NCBI GenBank assembly: GCA_947359465.1
Contig: OX375876.1
Location: 122,817,444-122,881,443 of the forward strand
Direction: 5' to 3'
Length of the DNA: 64,000 nucleotides
Origin: Metellina segmentata
Taxonomy: Eukaryota > Arthropoda > Arachnida > Araneae > Tetragnathidae
The notes beneath the pieces were generated by a model, which was not told the origin of the DNA, ran no database searches, and saw only the letters and a list, made by a program, of their open reading frames with translations. The position numbers were made by a program, and so were the translations under genes. Every line of letters begins with the position of its first letter. The stretch's first letter is position 1. Positions 11,808 to 23,483 of the stretch are shown piece after piece.

Positions 11808-12005
11808 TTAAATCTCTCCTGGCTTTAAATGTTCTCACGTTGGGGTGGGGTCAAAGTTTCGAGAGTGGGGAGCCAGCCCAGACGTTAACCTCGTGATCTG
11901 ACCGTGGTTCAAAATTGAACGGAGGTTGTTCTCGCGTCTTTCCTATCGGGATTGATCCCGGACATTCACCAGCAGCTCTTGGGTTGGCTGCAGTACGTTA
12001 ATTCA
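11808..12005 (+). mobile_element. SINE fragment (body and 3' tail)
   Basis: Contains the shared body (CTCACGTTGGGGTGGGGT, GAGAGTGGGGAGCCAGCCCA, ATCTGACCGTGGTTCAAAAT), then GGGATTGATCCCGGACATT and a diverged tail with CAGTACGTTAATTCAAAC. The tRNA head is missing or unrecognisable. Confidence 0.75.
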
Positions 12006-13779
12006 AACAATTTCCTTCCTTCCGCTTAGTATTACTGCAATTTGATCGGTTCCAGACAAAGAATCCATCAGTGACCACCTGAATGGGAAGCGATTGAAGA
12101 AGGCGAGGAAATCTTAAACGATCTCTTCGCCTAGACTGGGGAGTGATCAGGGTGCTATTTAGAGGAAGGACTCAAGCCCTCCACATAGAATTCTATCGGT
12201 TGATAAACAAAAATACAAACAAAATTTAATCCGTGTAAATCTAAGTTTTGCTTACAACACAGGTAAACTGACGTTGATGTGTCTGAAGCAGTCGCAAATA
12301 TCGTGTCGAACCTGACGTTCATTTTGCGAACAATTGGAATAGAAATTCGAGATAGAAGATCGTACCACCTCCGAAATTATCTTCTTAATACGAGCCTGGA
12401 TGTTCTCTTCTCGGTATCTGCAGAACTCCACCCATAATCTTATGAACTCCACCCGGATTCAGATAGTTAGCCCCGGTTTCCCTAACTTAGATTTTAGCTC
12501 AAATAATCGGAATCATGTCTATGAATATTTACAGGCCTGTTACCACAGGTCGGTTCCTTTTCTTGTTCCAGAGGAAAATTCCGTCCTTAGGAGAGATAGT
12601 CCAATGACACAAGCAAGACCGAATGCTAATAACCCAATTGCTTTTAATTTCTTTTCCATCTCCTCTCGCCAGAGCGAACGCTTAGCACAAATTCCCCCCC
12701 CGCTTTGAATGGAATATTAACGGCTTAGGCGAGAACAATGAGAAAATCTCCCGGGCCACGAGCTTAACAGATTGTTTCCTTTCCATTGGTCAGGCTTTCG
12801 GAATGATCGGGGAGAGTTGCTGAATGCGGAGGAACAACAAAGGGAAAACAGTGCCGGAGAAAATCGGCCTTTTAACTTTTCACGGATGTCGATGTGGAAA
12901 AATAAACAAAACGCGCAACAATGCGTTCAGAGGCTTCCTTTTTACGAGGACCTTCTTAGCAGGGGGACTTAGGGTTTGACCTTCGGAGCCTACTCGTAAA
13001 TTCGCCACTCCTGCTTGTTTAAGTGGAGGATTTAAGTTCAATGGTAATGTCCGAAAATCTGCATATGGACCGAATCCCTAGATTCAGAGACCCAAATCGA
13101 TGGCTTGGGAGTCTTCCCCTCTTTGTTAGAGCTGCTTTTACTGCATTGATGGCTGACCCCTTTCCCCTATTTGCTTTGAGAGGATTTACTTGTTGTGGGG
13201 AAGGGACTGGTGGATGTATTTGGCTGAACTAAAACACCGCTTCTCGGGAAATGACTTTCACGATGGGATCGAACTTTCCATCACAAGGATCAAGATTGAA
13301 ATAAAAGAGAAAATTCCGACATTTAAATTTGAAAATCCTGTCCAGAATTGCGTCCGGGATTTTTGTAATGTCCTGTAATATCGCATGGAGTATATAAGAG
13401 ATCCTGAGATGACTTTTCAACAAGTTCGTGAACTCGTTTGTTCAGATAGTTGGAGCTAAACTTTTCGATTCAGTCCGGAAAATGTGCGAAGGTCGAAACC
13501 TTGGATTTATGAGACTAGATCTGATTTATTTTTCTTTCTGGATGAACCAACTTTGAATGGATTTTCCGTTCACCATTTTATTTTGTGTCATTCCAAGCGG
13601 ATGTTCTTGAATAAGCCTGCGCCTATGATTTGGCAGTTGACTAGTGGGGATAAGTGCGTTTGAAGATGCCGAAATGAAACTATCTCCACGTTACAATTTT
13701 ACAGTCATTTAAGGTTTAAATTGAAGACCTTTATTTTTTTGGGGACTTTCGACTTAAGAGTTTTTTTTTTACTTCTATT
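12006..13779. other. No recognisable gene; GC-richer patch
   Basis: Contains open frames 12400-12708, 12772-12972, 13023-13232 and 13190-13378 (plus), none with a recognised domain. 12550-13250 is less AT-rich than its surroundings, but no splice-bounded exon could be supported. Confidence 0.4.
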
Positions 13780-14475
13780 TGGATATATTTTGATTTTTAG
13801 ATCCCTTTACTTGTATTTGGGTATTTTTGGATTCCTTTACTTCTATTTGGATATATTTGGATTTTGGGATCCCTTTACTTCTAGTTGAATATTTTTGGAT
13901 CCCTCTACTATTTGGATTTGGGGATCCTTTTACTTCTAGTTGGATACTTTTGGATCACTTTATTTTTATTTAGATAGTTGGATTTTGGGATACCTTTACT
14001 TCTATTTGGGTATTTTTGGATTTTGGGATCCCTTTACTTCTAGTTGGATATTTTTAGGATTCCTATATTTTTATTTGGATCTATTTGGATCCCTTTACTT
14101 CTATTTGGATGTATTTGGGATCCCTTTACTTCTGTTTGGATATATTTTGATATTGGCATCTCTTTACTTCTAGTTGGATATATTTGGATCCCTTTACTTC
14201 TAGTTGGATATATTTGGATCCCTTTACTTCTAGTTGGATATATTTGGATCCCTTTACTTCTAGTTGGATATATTTGGATCCCTTTACTTCTAGTTGGATA
14301 TATTTGGATCCCTTTACTTCTAGTTGGATATATTTGGATCCCTTTACTTCTAGTTGGATATATTTGGATCCCTTTACTTCTAGTTGGATATATTTGGATC
14401 CCTTTACTTCTAGTTGGATATATTTGGATCCCTTTACTTCTAGTTGGATATATTTGGATTTGGGGATCTTTTGAG
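13780..14475. repeat. 30-bp minisatellite
   Basis: From about 14168 to 14455 there are roughly ten identical copies of a 30-bp unit containing GGATCCCTTTACTTCTAGTT and GGATATATTT. From 13780 to 14160 the units are diverged and variable in length. So one end of the array has been homogenised recently. Because 30 is a multiple of three, several frames stay open (for example LLLVGYIWIP repeats); I regard these as repeat artefacts. Confidence 0.97.
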
Positions 14476-15440
14476 TTGGATATAAATGTTTTGTGTTAGA
14501 AATTGTAAAAAATAACAATTTTAATTGATACAATCGTTTACAGTGGTATTAATTTTGCTATTTTACCTTCATCAAACCGTCGATTTACAAGTACAAACAC
14601 ACTAGGTCGAAATTTTATAATATGATGGAGTTGTTTTTAACTTTTCTAGACCAGGATGTGGTGATCTTTAGACTGTTGAAGCGCCCGCTTAGTCATTCTT
14701 TCTTTGCATGAAGGTTAGATATTTTCTTCAGAAACACACCTAGTGAATCTTAGGAATAAGGATATTCACCTTCATTTTCTCTGAACTATGTTTTCGATTT
14801 GACGTGTATCACTTGAAAATCAACGATACTCTGCGTTAATTTTAATCTGTTGACACTGAATTTTATTTAACCCTTCAAGGGATTTTGACGTGATACCTCA
14901 TCCTTCAAGATCTGAATAATTTCGTTAATGATATCTCGTCAATATATTGTCAATATTTTGATAGTGGCAGTTTCGAAGTTCTGGTCAGTTTTCTTTTGAT
15001 AACAAGACATATCTTCATTCAAGATATGGTAGGTTATGCTAATGACAAGATACCTCTTCGAGACAGCCTCGAGGGTTGAAGTACTCTAAATAGGAAAAAG
15101 CGTTCAATAAAAATTTCTTTAAAGTTCTGAAGAAATCTTTAACGGCAAGTGTTACTCCCTTATTGGTTGCTAGCTACAGTATTATATTCGTTTATTAAAT
15201 GCATTGCATACGTTTTATGGCTGATTGAATCTACCTATAGCAAATTATTTGAAAATTGTTCTTTAATTTTCATTTGCAGATTGATTCATAAGCAACAGGG
15301 CTCAAGGTTTGATTATAACTCGATTTTTATCAAACTATTTAAACTATTAAGTACAAAAACATTTTCTGGGAGTTTTATACTGATTGAGACTGGTCAAATT
15401 CAAACTTTCACGAATCTTTAGATTGATTCCCCATACTTTG
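14476..15440. other. No gene; traces of GACGAGATATCTCGTC-type repeat
   Basis: 14880-15075 has scattered motifs (GATATCTCGTCA, GACAAGATACCTCTTCGAG) resembling the degenerate repeat at 27960-28100 and 62325-62470. The remainder is AT-rich with no recognised coding sequence. Confidence 0.4.
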
Positions 15441-15787
15441 CAGCCGACCAACCGGTCTGGTGGTTAAGGTGTTAGCCTAAAGATCGTTGCTTGTCCGAAT
15501 CCGGGTCAGTGCATGGATATTTGTAAGCGTATGGTGTAGAGCTGTAGCGTATGGCAGCTGGTGCACCTTAAAATATGCCGTGGTCGAAAGTCCTCACGTT
15601 GACGTTGGGTTGTTGTGGAAGCTTGGAGAGTGGGGTGCCAGCTCAGGTGTTGCCTCATCATCTGACCGTGGTTAAAAATTACGTGGCGATGTCCTCTTGT
15701 CTTTCACTTACAAATTGATCCCGTACCGTCGTCAATAGCCCGTTGTGCTGCTCTAATATGAAGTTAATTAAAATTATATTATCATTA
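15441..15787 (+). mobile_element. tRNA-derived SINE, head type A, standard tail
   Basis: Head GCCGACCAACCGGTCTGGTG with a B-box-like TGTCCGAATCC, body GGAGAGTGGGGTGCCAGCTC and CATCTGACCGTGGTTAAAAA, then TTGATCCCGTACCGTCGTCA, AGCCCGTTGTGCTGCTCTAA and AAGTTAATTAAAATTATATT. Diverged (a small internal duplication around GGCAGCTGGTG), so an older copy. Confidence 0.88.
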
Positions 15788-15907
15788 CCCATGTTTTGCA
15801 CCTTGCTAATCGTTTACAAGCAAATAAAAAATGTGTTCACCTCAAAAAATTCAGGGTATCGTATAGTTTGGAAAACATTGCTTCAAAATTGTTGTTGTCC
15901 TCATATC

Positions 15908-15988
15908 TATCCTTTAGGGGATTGATCCCGTAGGGATAATAGCCCATTGTGTTGCTTTAGTACGACGTTAATTAAAAATTACCAATTA
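15908..15988 (+). mobile_element. SINE 3' tail fragment
   Basis: GGGGATTGATCCCGTAGGGA followed by AGCCCATTGTGTTGCTTTAG and TACGACGTTAATTAAAAATT; only the last ~80 bp of the SINE. Confidence 0.8.
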
Positions 15989-16938
15989 TCAAAACGACAT
16001 CGCGAGTTTTTCAATACTTGCGAGGAAATTTTCAGCAACAATTCACCTTCATGTTTTTCAAAGTCGCACGTGAGAATAAGATGCGAAAGAAGCCCAGAAA
16101 GGAATTCATAAGCAGCAATCTATAGAGACATCACAATCATCACAAATCCGGTTTCCCAATCACTTTCGAAACCGGAAGAAAGATTCACAGTCCTAAAATA
16201 TAGAGATGATCACAGCAAATAATGGACAATGACGTATGCCACTTTCCGATTGCAAAAAGTGAAGAACAGTCAAGTCCCATGACCGCAATCTGGGGAAGGT
16301 TGCTAATAAATAACATCACTGTTTACCACTACTCCTCTTCGGAAGTCAATCCCATCAAGAGAGCCTGTCAACACCTCTGAGGACATCCGATGACGCAAAA
16401 CACCGACGGAACGACGTTAAAATGTGACAGATACGCTATTCCTTACGTGACGCCAGGTGCCTTTCCATTTTCGTTCGCTGTCTTCATTGTTGGGGTGATG
16501 GACCAATCCGTTTCTCCAGCAGACGAGATAATGTCCTCGGCCAAAAGGGGTGATTTCCACTTGCGATGAGACGGTGATGACACCGTAATGGCGATTGTCT
16601 CGCCGTGACGGCGAAGGAGACATGTCACACGGAAAATTGAGGGAAAGTCTTTTGTCATTTTAATAGTTGACTTCTGATCCTTTTTTGTCTCATCTCGTCG
16701 CATGAGGGGGCCTGCGATATGAAGACATTAGGGCCGCAGTCGGAGACAACAGACACTGTTAATAGGGGAAAGTTGGTCACGAAAAATGTCGTGTTCTTGC
16801 TCAAACTCATAATTGTCCGTTCAGCGTGTTCTTTTGAAGATGGTAGTGTGGGAAAAGGGCTAGGTAATAATCTCGAATACGTATAGATGAAAAAGCTGAT
16901 TAGAGAAAATAAGGGTTCTTTATGGTGCACCTTTCGGT
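15989..16938. other. No recognisable gene
   Basis: Minus-strand ORFs at 16417-16623, 16443-16703 and 16655-16930 overlap in different frames and show no known motif. Confidence 0.4.
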
Positions 16939-16976
16939 GGTAAGGTAAGGTAATTTTAATTAACGTCGTACTAGAG
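16939..16976 (-). mobile_element. SINE tail, left part, split by hAT insertion
   Basis: GGTAAGGTAATTTTAATTAA plus CGTCGTACTAGAG is the start of a minus-strand SINE tail. It stops at the hAT terminus at 16977 and resumes at 19387-19430 after the hAT element. Confidence 0.85.
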
Positions 16977-17297
16977 CAGTGGTCGGCAAACTTATTAGTC
17001 CCCCAATAAGTTTAAAGATCAGTAGTATAACGATTAGATTTCTTTTGAAAACCAAATTTATTTTCAAGAACCATGCTTTTAGGACTCGGTATAAACTAGC
17101 TACTAACATTAAATGAAACTAGGAATCAATAATTATCTTATTTATTGACAAAAAAAATTTTTTTTTTTTTTTTTTACATACTATAATTATTACATGCATA
17201 CTATAATTTACTATATAATTTTTTACATACTATATTTATAAAATAAAAACATGACTAAACACGCATTTAATGTGAACAATCACCTTACATTTCCCTG

Positions 17298-17626
17298 AAG
17301 CCGACCAACCGGTATAGTGGTTAAGGTGTTAGCCTCTAGATCGGAAGGTTCCTGGTTCGAATCCGGGCCCGGACATGGATGTTTGTAAACGTATGGTGTA
17401 GAGGCGACTGGTGCACCTTAAATCTGTCGTGACTAAAAGTCTTCACGTTGGGTGGGTGTGGAAGTTTGGAGAGTGGGGTGCCAGCTCAGGTGTTGCTTCG
17501 TCATTTGACCGTGGTTCAAAATTACGAGGTGTAGTCCTCGGATCTTCCCCTTAAGGGACTCATCCCGGACCGTCGTCAATAGCCCGTTGTGTTTCTCTAG
17601 TACGACGTTAACTAAAAAATTACCAA
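17298..17626 (+). mobile_element. Full-length SINE, head A, standard tail, inside the hAT
   Basis: 329-bp insertion bounded by a perfect 13-bp target duplication, TTACATTTCCCTG (17285-17297 and 17627-17639). It runs tRNA-like head (AAGCCGACCAACCGGTATAG), variable GTATGGTGTAGAGGCGACTG, body GGAGAGTGGGGTGCCAGCTC and TTTGACCGTGGTTCAAAATT, then GGACCGTCGTCAATAGCCCG and TAGTACGACGTTAACTAA, ending in ATTACC. It has an intact target duplication and one of the best-preserved heads, so it is a good reference copy. It is younger than the hAT it occupies. Confidence 0.96.
17315..17364 (+). promoter_or_regulatory. RNA polymerase III type 2 internal promoter (A and B boxes) of SINE
   Basis: A-box-like TAGTGGTTAAGG at 17315-17326 and a B box GGTTCGAATCC at 17354-17364, which matches the tRNA B-box consensus. 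Spacing between them (about 28 bp) is tRNA-like. Whether this copy is transcribed cannot be seen. Confidence 0.8.
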
Positions 17627-17689
17627 TTACATTTCCCTGGAAAGTTTGGAAAAGTCAGGTTTGTGTGTCGTTTTTAATTTCAAGCAGGA

Positions 17690-19318
17690 TTACAGGTTCT
17701 CGTCAAGAAGACTATTTCTCAATTTACTTTTGATAATGTTCATGCTTGAAAAAGATTGTTCGCATGAATATATAGCGCTAAAGAGTGAAAGAACAGCAAA
17801 TGCTAGGTTTTTTTTTTTAACTATGCTATGAGTCGGGAATACTCTTCCATGTGTTGCAAATTGTTGTTTTCCTTCGGCAGTTCTTTCAAAGCAGACCACT
17901 TTTTCTGTGAACTAATATCACATTTATTTTTCTCCTATTTTTCCATATCAGCATTACGGCGTTCAAATTTGGATCTTCGTATTTATTTGTTTTTACACTC
18001 TAGTAATTGCCTTTAAAAAGCGCCAATGTCAATATTAAAGGGAGAAAAATTCAATTATGTTACTTCAGCACAGAGATGTTTTTTTTAACAGAGGCTAACG
18101 TCTCTATGCTATTTATGAATTCCCGAAACCTCCGTAGAAAAGCTTCCCTCATACTTAATATTGTTGTTCTGAAATAGAAACGCCAATTACCGAGTTATTT
18201 TCTTTCAGATGTGTTTCAGCAGGATTGGAAAGGAATTAATATTTCTCTTTCAAAATCTTGAGCAAAAAGAGATAATTTGTTTTCGAATGAAATGGCTTCT
18301 TAAAACATCGAAAAAATTGTGTTTCCTTTCTCCTGTAGTCTACGATTAAGATTATTTAGATAAGATGTAACATCTACCATGAAATAAATTTTTTGATCCA
18401 CTGAGCGTCCGTTGACTTAGGATAGTCAACACCCTTCTCAGGGAGAAATTCTTTAATTTCAAGTAATAAAGAAGCGAAAAACACGTTTTCTCTTGAAAGC
18501 TAACGTATCTTATTATGCAGCAGAAGATGTGCCTATTCACTCTCCGTTTCAACTAAAAATTCTTTAAATTGGCGATGATAGAGAGCTTTGGCAACAATTG
18601 TGTTGACAATCTTGATCACCAATTCCATAACATTACAAATTTCTTCTAGAAATGTCCTGCACAAAGCGTTTCTTGATGTATGATCCAATGGTAAGCACGC
18701 GTATCTTATGATTAATTCAAAATAGATAGAAAACCTTTTCTCACTCCTGTCATACTTTTTGCCTCATCTGTTGAAATTGAAACAATTTTATCGAGTGGAA
18801 TATGTTTCTCCATGGGCATTCAATGACAGAATTTGAAATATCTTCGCCACGTGTTTGACCTTTAAGTGGCAATAATCGTAAAAGTTCTTTAGCACCCGAA
18901 GACGAAATAAATCGAAAAAGTGATACTTGAGATTGTCACACTTCATCAACATCGATTGATGAAGTTGAAATCAATTAAAGATATGGGATTTGCAGATTGG
19001 TTATATTCGAAGACATTTTGACTGCTGTCTTTTACTGTTTTAGCAAACAGTGGTAACTCTTTAATTTAAGAATTTCTGCCTTGTTCTTAAAATTACGGAA
19101 TAGCTCTTCGGATGTATTTATAAAACAAAAGTATTCACCGTCTGTGTATGGTTTGCCTCTCCTAGCAATCTCTTGACTAACAACAATGTTTGCAATATTA
19201 ACATTGTTGGAATATTGCACCTAATAATTAAATGCAGAACTTGATTTTTCTTGATTCTTCTAAAGTTCCTCAACTGCTTTCTTCCTCGTATCACTGGCAG
19301 GATATTTACTGCCACCAT
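17690..19318 (-). pseudogene. hAT transposase (ZBED5/FAM200-like), decayed
   Basis: Minus-strand fragments in order along the protein: IARRGKPYTDGEYF (19032-19220), a segment with KIVNTIVAKALYHRQFKEF (about 18690-18555), a segment with HLLLHNKI and LSREN (about 18540-18480), and the C-terminal motif SFSSMNIIKSKLRNSLLDEN (17690-17760). All are hallmark blocks of hAT transposases of the type domesticated as ZBED5/FAM200/GTF2IRD2 in vertebrates. Stops and frameshifts separate the blocks, so it is inactive. The true start was not identified. Confidence 0.88.
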
Positions 19319-19394
19319 TTAGTCGAAATCGATTCGTGACAAAGCCGTACTCAAGTGGCTAAATAGCCGCTGTGTGCCGACCACTGTACTAGAG

Positions 19395-19430
19395 CAACAC
19401 AGCGGGCTATTGACGACGGTCCGGGATGCA
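19395..19430 (-). mobile_element. SINE tail, right part, split by hAT insertion
   Basis: CAACACAGCGGGCTATTGAC and GACGGTCCGGGATGC continue the minus-strand SINE interrupted at 16976; it then ends, so the SINE itself is truncated. Confidence 0.82.
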
Positions 19431-19846
19431 TATTACCAACCTTTACCTGGAATAGAAGACATGGGGAAATTTTAAGCCCGCTGATTCGTTGCTATCTCGC
19501 TCCGAGATCTATGACGTCACTCATCCGTAGTGCGCACTCCGCATGTGTGAAAAATATCAGTATTTACTTGCAACGTTTGCGAAAAAAAAAATTGAAACTG
19601 CTTCGACCGAAAATAGAATACTAATAAAAAAGAAAGCGATAGATTTTAGACGATTACCAAGCGACAGTTCAACGGCTTGTGCCATGTACTCGTAATTTGA
19701 TCATAAATCTTTTGTGTTTAGTTTTAATTCCAGTATGGATTCTACACGCATAATTAAAAAATAATCCATTTTCGAACTTTGCATAACCACTATGCTGGCT
19801 GGGCGGCAGGCCGGTTGATTGGCGACTTTATATGGATCATAAGTTT
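19431..19846. other. No recognisable gene
   Basis: Unassigned intergenic sequence. Confidence 0.4.
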
Positions 19847-20146
19847 ATAGGTAGGTAGTTGATTTTACGTCGTACTGTAGCATCACAACAGGCTATTGGC
19901 GACCGGGATTCATTCCTAAGGAAACAATTAAAGGACAACAACTCGTCGTTTTAAACCACGGTCTGATGATGACAACATTTAAGCTGGCACCCCACTCTCC
20001 AAACTTCCACACCACGTCAGCGTCAGGCCATTTCAGGTCATGACATATTTAAAGTTCACTAGCCCCGTGGTCTTGGGTTGAATCGAGTTTCGAACTCGCG
20101 ACCTTTGGTTGCAAATTCTCGACTCTTCGAATTGGGCTTTGCCCAA
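19847..20146 (-). mobile_element. tRNA-derived SINE, head type B
   Basis: Tail first (GTAGGTAGTTGATTTTACGT), then body (ACCACGGTCTGATGATGACA, GGCACCCCACTCTCCAAACT) and head B (TTCGAACTCGCGACCTTTGG, TTGCAAATTCTCGACTCTTC, GAATTGGGCTTTGCCC). Read on the minus strand, the head has a B-box-like GCGAGTTCGAAAC. Confidence 0.85.
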
Positions 20147-21230
20147 GTAAGTTAACTCAATCTCGTTTACGGTATGGTGTACGCACGATTAGCTCCAGAT
20201 ATATCTCCTATACCAGCTCCGATGAAGACGCTTTTTAAAACGACAGATTAGCCTTCGGAGAAGTTCAGAATTACAGTTTTAGCATTTTTAACGAAATATC
20301 TTACATTACAAAAATCGGCAACGGATTTTGAACTGCTTAGTTTTGTTGAGCATACTGATAGGCTATAAGTAGCATAAGACAGGATTTAGAAAAGACTTCT
20401 TGTGCGTCACGCATCATTTGAACTCGAAGACAACCAACACGTGTTATAACTTTCGCCTCATTAGGGATTCCTTTTATTTGTTACCTCAAGCGGAAAACGC
20501 AATAATTCCACCATAAAGCACGGATTTGGTCCGGCCATTATACAGAGAAGATTTACGACAAATACCTAATGGAAACGCCAACCCTCTTCCTTTGGAGTGG
20601 GGTCGCATTAGGCATGCTACCTTGGTTTTGTCTACCGTTAAGTCATCCACGTGATTTACCAGAAAAGGCCCAGACAAAGAAAAAAAGAGGGAAAGGAACA
20701 AAAAAACTAATAGGCAACTGCAATAACTTCACTCGAGCACACGTGTTTTGTTCCAGGAAACTGGCAAAAAATGTTTGATTAAGAAACCTTTTTACTGTGC
20801 CGGTGCAAGATTGTTCCACCAGCTTGAACATGAAAAACCGTTTGGGTCTCTCTGGAACTGTGCTCCAGAAAATGACATTGAACTTGAATGGGGAGTCGTA
20901 AAAAAGTGAAGGTTCTTTGGGGCCTAACTTCCGTTTCGGAAAATTATACATTGCTGGTAAGAAATGGCATTCTTTGATGGACTACTCGTTCATTTCTGAC
21001 AAACATGTGACGGAGGCCAATTTGTAGACTTGAGATGTCCCGGGTGAGGTAGGGATGTTTGTTCGTCTGGAATGAGTGTGTGTGGCCTCTATATAAACGT
21101 GCCTAGAATAGGGTTTGTATGTGAGGCGTAACGCGACCAAGCTTGCACCGAATTTGTGAACGAAAAGTCGTTCAAAAACTCGCCCTCGTGGAGCCATAAA
21201 GAGTACTGCTCATTTGACTGGGCATTCTAA
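20147..21230. other. No recognisable gene
   Basis: ORFs 20486-20701, 20569-20778 and 20643-20951 overlap on opposite strands; none has a known motif. Confidence 0.4.
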
Positions 21231-21305
21231 TAGTAGGTAGGTAGTTGTATTAACACCGCACTGACAAAACACAACGGACTATTGGTGACGGTCCGGGATC
21301 AACAG
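21231..21305 (-). mobile_element. SINE 3' tail fragment
   Basis: TAGGTAGGTAGTTGTATTAA, CACAACGGACTATTGGTGAC, GGTCCGGGATCAACA; about 75 bp of the tail only. Confidence 0.75.
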
Positions 21306-22174
21306 ACAAACAAGTAAACAGTTTGTAACTTTTACCTTTCAAATTTTAGGGCATATACAAATGTACAAAATATTTTTTTACATTTAATTTTCTATATAAT
21401 ATTTGATACCTGAGGGAACAAAGACTTGCTAGTGACCCTGAGTTTGACGCTGCGGTAAGCGAGGTGTTGTGAATATGTGAGGAATTTTCCATATAAACAA
21501 ACAAACCACCCCAGGAAACGAAGTTTTTTCCCAATTCCCAAATTTAAGATTCCGGTTACACAATCCAGAAATAAGTAAAGGAGAAACACGCTCTGGTCTC
21601 TAAAACTATATACACTTTATTTGAACAGAAAAAGCATATTGTATAGATATTTTATGTATTGTGTATCACTTGGAAACAATTTCTTCATTTATACATCGAC
21701 CTTTCTATTTCTTAACTAGGTTATTACAAATTTCCAAAGTTAAAACACCGTCATCTGAGATAAAAAAAACCACAACGAATCAATATTCCAGAGTAACTTC
21801 CACTTCATTTCATTCGACATGACTATAACAGGGGATGTTTAGTGCTAGCTTCCCGTAATAACACTTAAAAGAAGTACAACTTAAGATTCAGATCTTACGA
21901 GCAGGGCAATTGAAGGTGGCGCATTGCAGTCTGCACATTTTAGGAGAGTCCTGCATTAAGAAAATCTCTTTACATAGGATTCGAATGGATCCATCTGCAT
22001 TGTGGGGATTTAAAGTGGGAAGGAAGTCCTCTAACTATCTTCACACTATATTATCTAATTAAAATAAATGTACTTCAAGTGCGTCTTTCTTTTGGACTTT
22101 TTCCAGACTTCCCATCATCATAAAATCAGTAAATGCGAAAATTCAGTAAGATTGCATAGTCATAATTGTTCCAC
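21306..22174. other. No recognisable gene
   Basis: AT-rich; ORFs at 21346-21589 (minus) lack recognisable motifs. Confidence 0.4.
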
Positions 22175-22243
22175 AATTAGCTTCTGGATGTCTATTTCAT
22201 TATCCTATATACATCTAATGAAGTGGACATCCAGATGCTAATT
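22175..22243. other. Stem-loop: 28-bp arms, 13-nt loop
   Basis: Left arm 22175-22202 and right arm 22216-22243 pair at 25 of 28 positions, and two of the three differences allow G-U pairing on one strand. The size and shape are like a miRNA precursor, but I do not recognise the sequence. A small inverted repeat of another origin is equally possible. Confidence 0.55.
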
Positions 22244-22636
22244 CTAGATACACATGAGTGAGATGTTTAATGTTTAGTTTATGCTATGCAATTTATTGGG
22301 AATAAGAATAGAATTAACACCAATTAGTACATAGAATGTCGGTTTAAATTTTGATTAATTTTATTTCATTTAAAGGTATAAAATACACAAAATGATGCTA
22401 TACCCATTATAAATGGATTTAATTAAGAGATCAAATGAGAATATAACAACACTGTCATCAAATATTTAAACAATGTAAAAACTCAAGTGCAGATGCTATG
22501 CTCGGGTCTGCTAATATAAAAGCAAAACAACGTATTTTCAATATGCAAATAAATGTATTTGTGCAAATTGTGATTAAACTTTGAGTCACGAAATTATAAG
22601 TATTTTTGTTCAAACTCATTTGTTATTTTATATAAC

Positions 22637-22825
22637 CTAAGTATAGAGTCCCGACTCCGAAGAACCCATTTCCTTGACTCTGTTTTCGTAAGGCCATGAA
22701 AATCCTCTGTATCTGAGGAAGATGGCGGCATTGTGGCACATGAAGTATGCCATCCGTACTGTAGCCGTACTCTCTAGAGCTGGTGTTGGACTGGAATCCA
22801 AGAAAGATTTTCGTTTTCTCTTCAT
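22637..22825 (-). CDS. SMKR1-like small basic protein, probable last exon (paralogue 1)
   Basis: 62-codon frame from ATG (22825-22823) to TAG. The N-terminus is basic (MKRKRK). The core reads MAYFMCHNAAIFLRYRGFSW followed by Pro. This matches the conserved part of small lysine-rich protein 1 (SMKR1, about 65 aa in mammals): an aromatic pair, a His-Asn-x-Ala motif, a Leu-rich turn, Arg-Gly-Phe and Trp-Pro. The ATG lies 15 nt inside an exon whose 3' splice site (TTTCTTGTTCTTTGCAG on the minus strand) ends at 22841. Unlike family members it lacks a Lys/Gly-rich C-terminus (ends SSESGLYT). The role is unknown to me beyond reported links of SMKR1 to testis/ciliated tissues. AATAAA-type signals lie about 280 and 350 bp downstream. 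A second, closer homologue lies at 35946-36161. Confidence 0.68.
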   Translation of the reverse strand: MKRKRKSFLDSSPTPALESTATVRMAYFMCHNAAIFLRYRGFSWPYENRVKEMGSSESGLYT

Positions 22826-22860
22826 TTTACGGTTGCTGACCTGCAAAGAACAAGAAAAGT

Positions 22861-23483
22861 GAATGATTGAATGATGCAAGGATTTAAAGTACCATAGTGG
22901 CCCCAAGTGCAGTACGAAAGATCAAATCTCATTACTTCCCTTCAATACAATAGTCTGCCCAGTCATATAGACTTTTAAATGTGTAGTAACATAAGATGCT
23001 TTAACACGAGCACTTTTTGATGAGAATGGGGTTGAATACCCTAGTGAATTAATTGAGCTTCACTGAACTGCTTTCTTTCATCCAGTTCCAGCAATTTTCA
23101 AATGAAAAATGTTAAGTTTATAGTCACAGATATTTTCAAATGATTGAATGGTGCCAGGATTGTAAGCACATATAGAAGACCACGTGTACAGCACCCTGGG
23201 AGCAGAAAGTGCATAAAACTGCAACGTACGTCGCAGAACAAACAAAATATTTGCAGAAGAATGTTTTCTTAATTTTATCAAAAGTTTGGCTGATTTTTTT
23301 AATTGTAAGTTACCATGTTCTGCAATGCATAGCGCGCTCCATGCTACAATTTTTTTCTTTTCTAGCTAAAGAATAACCTCCCTGCACCGCTTAAATTACC
23401 ACAAACATTTTATAAACGACACATCTATGTCAAAGACAAAATATTTAACTTCAAAAGTTATCTACAGAATTGCAAATTCTGAT
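22861..23483. other. Presumed intron or upstream of the SMKR1-like exon
   Basis: No upstream exon recognised. ORF 23078-23281 (minus) has no known motif. Confidence 0.35.

Larger units (their letters stand above)
16977..19386 (-). mobile_element. hAT transposon (CAGTGGTCGGCAAAC ends), 2.4 kb
   Basis: Left end CAGTGGTCGGCAAAC and right end GTGTGCCGACCACTG are inverted repeats. The 8-bp direct repeat TACTAGAG flanks them exactly (16969-16976 and 19387-19394). The interior carries a decayed hAT transposase on the minus strand (17690-19318) and a later SINE (17298-17626). The terminal sequence is of the hAT-Charlie type. The element landed in an older SINE tail. Confidence 0.95.

Noticed and set aside
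14044..14533. Long ORFs on both strands (LLLVGYIWIP and KYIQLEVKGS repeats)
   Set aside because: Several frames on both strands are open simultaneously because the 30-bp unit is a multiple of three; no non-repetitive coding sequence is attached.
17298..17370. Genuine tRNA gene
   Set aside because: A and B boxes are present, but there is no closing acceptor stem or full cloverleaf that I can form, and the segment is the head of a multicopy SINE with target duplication.
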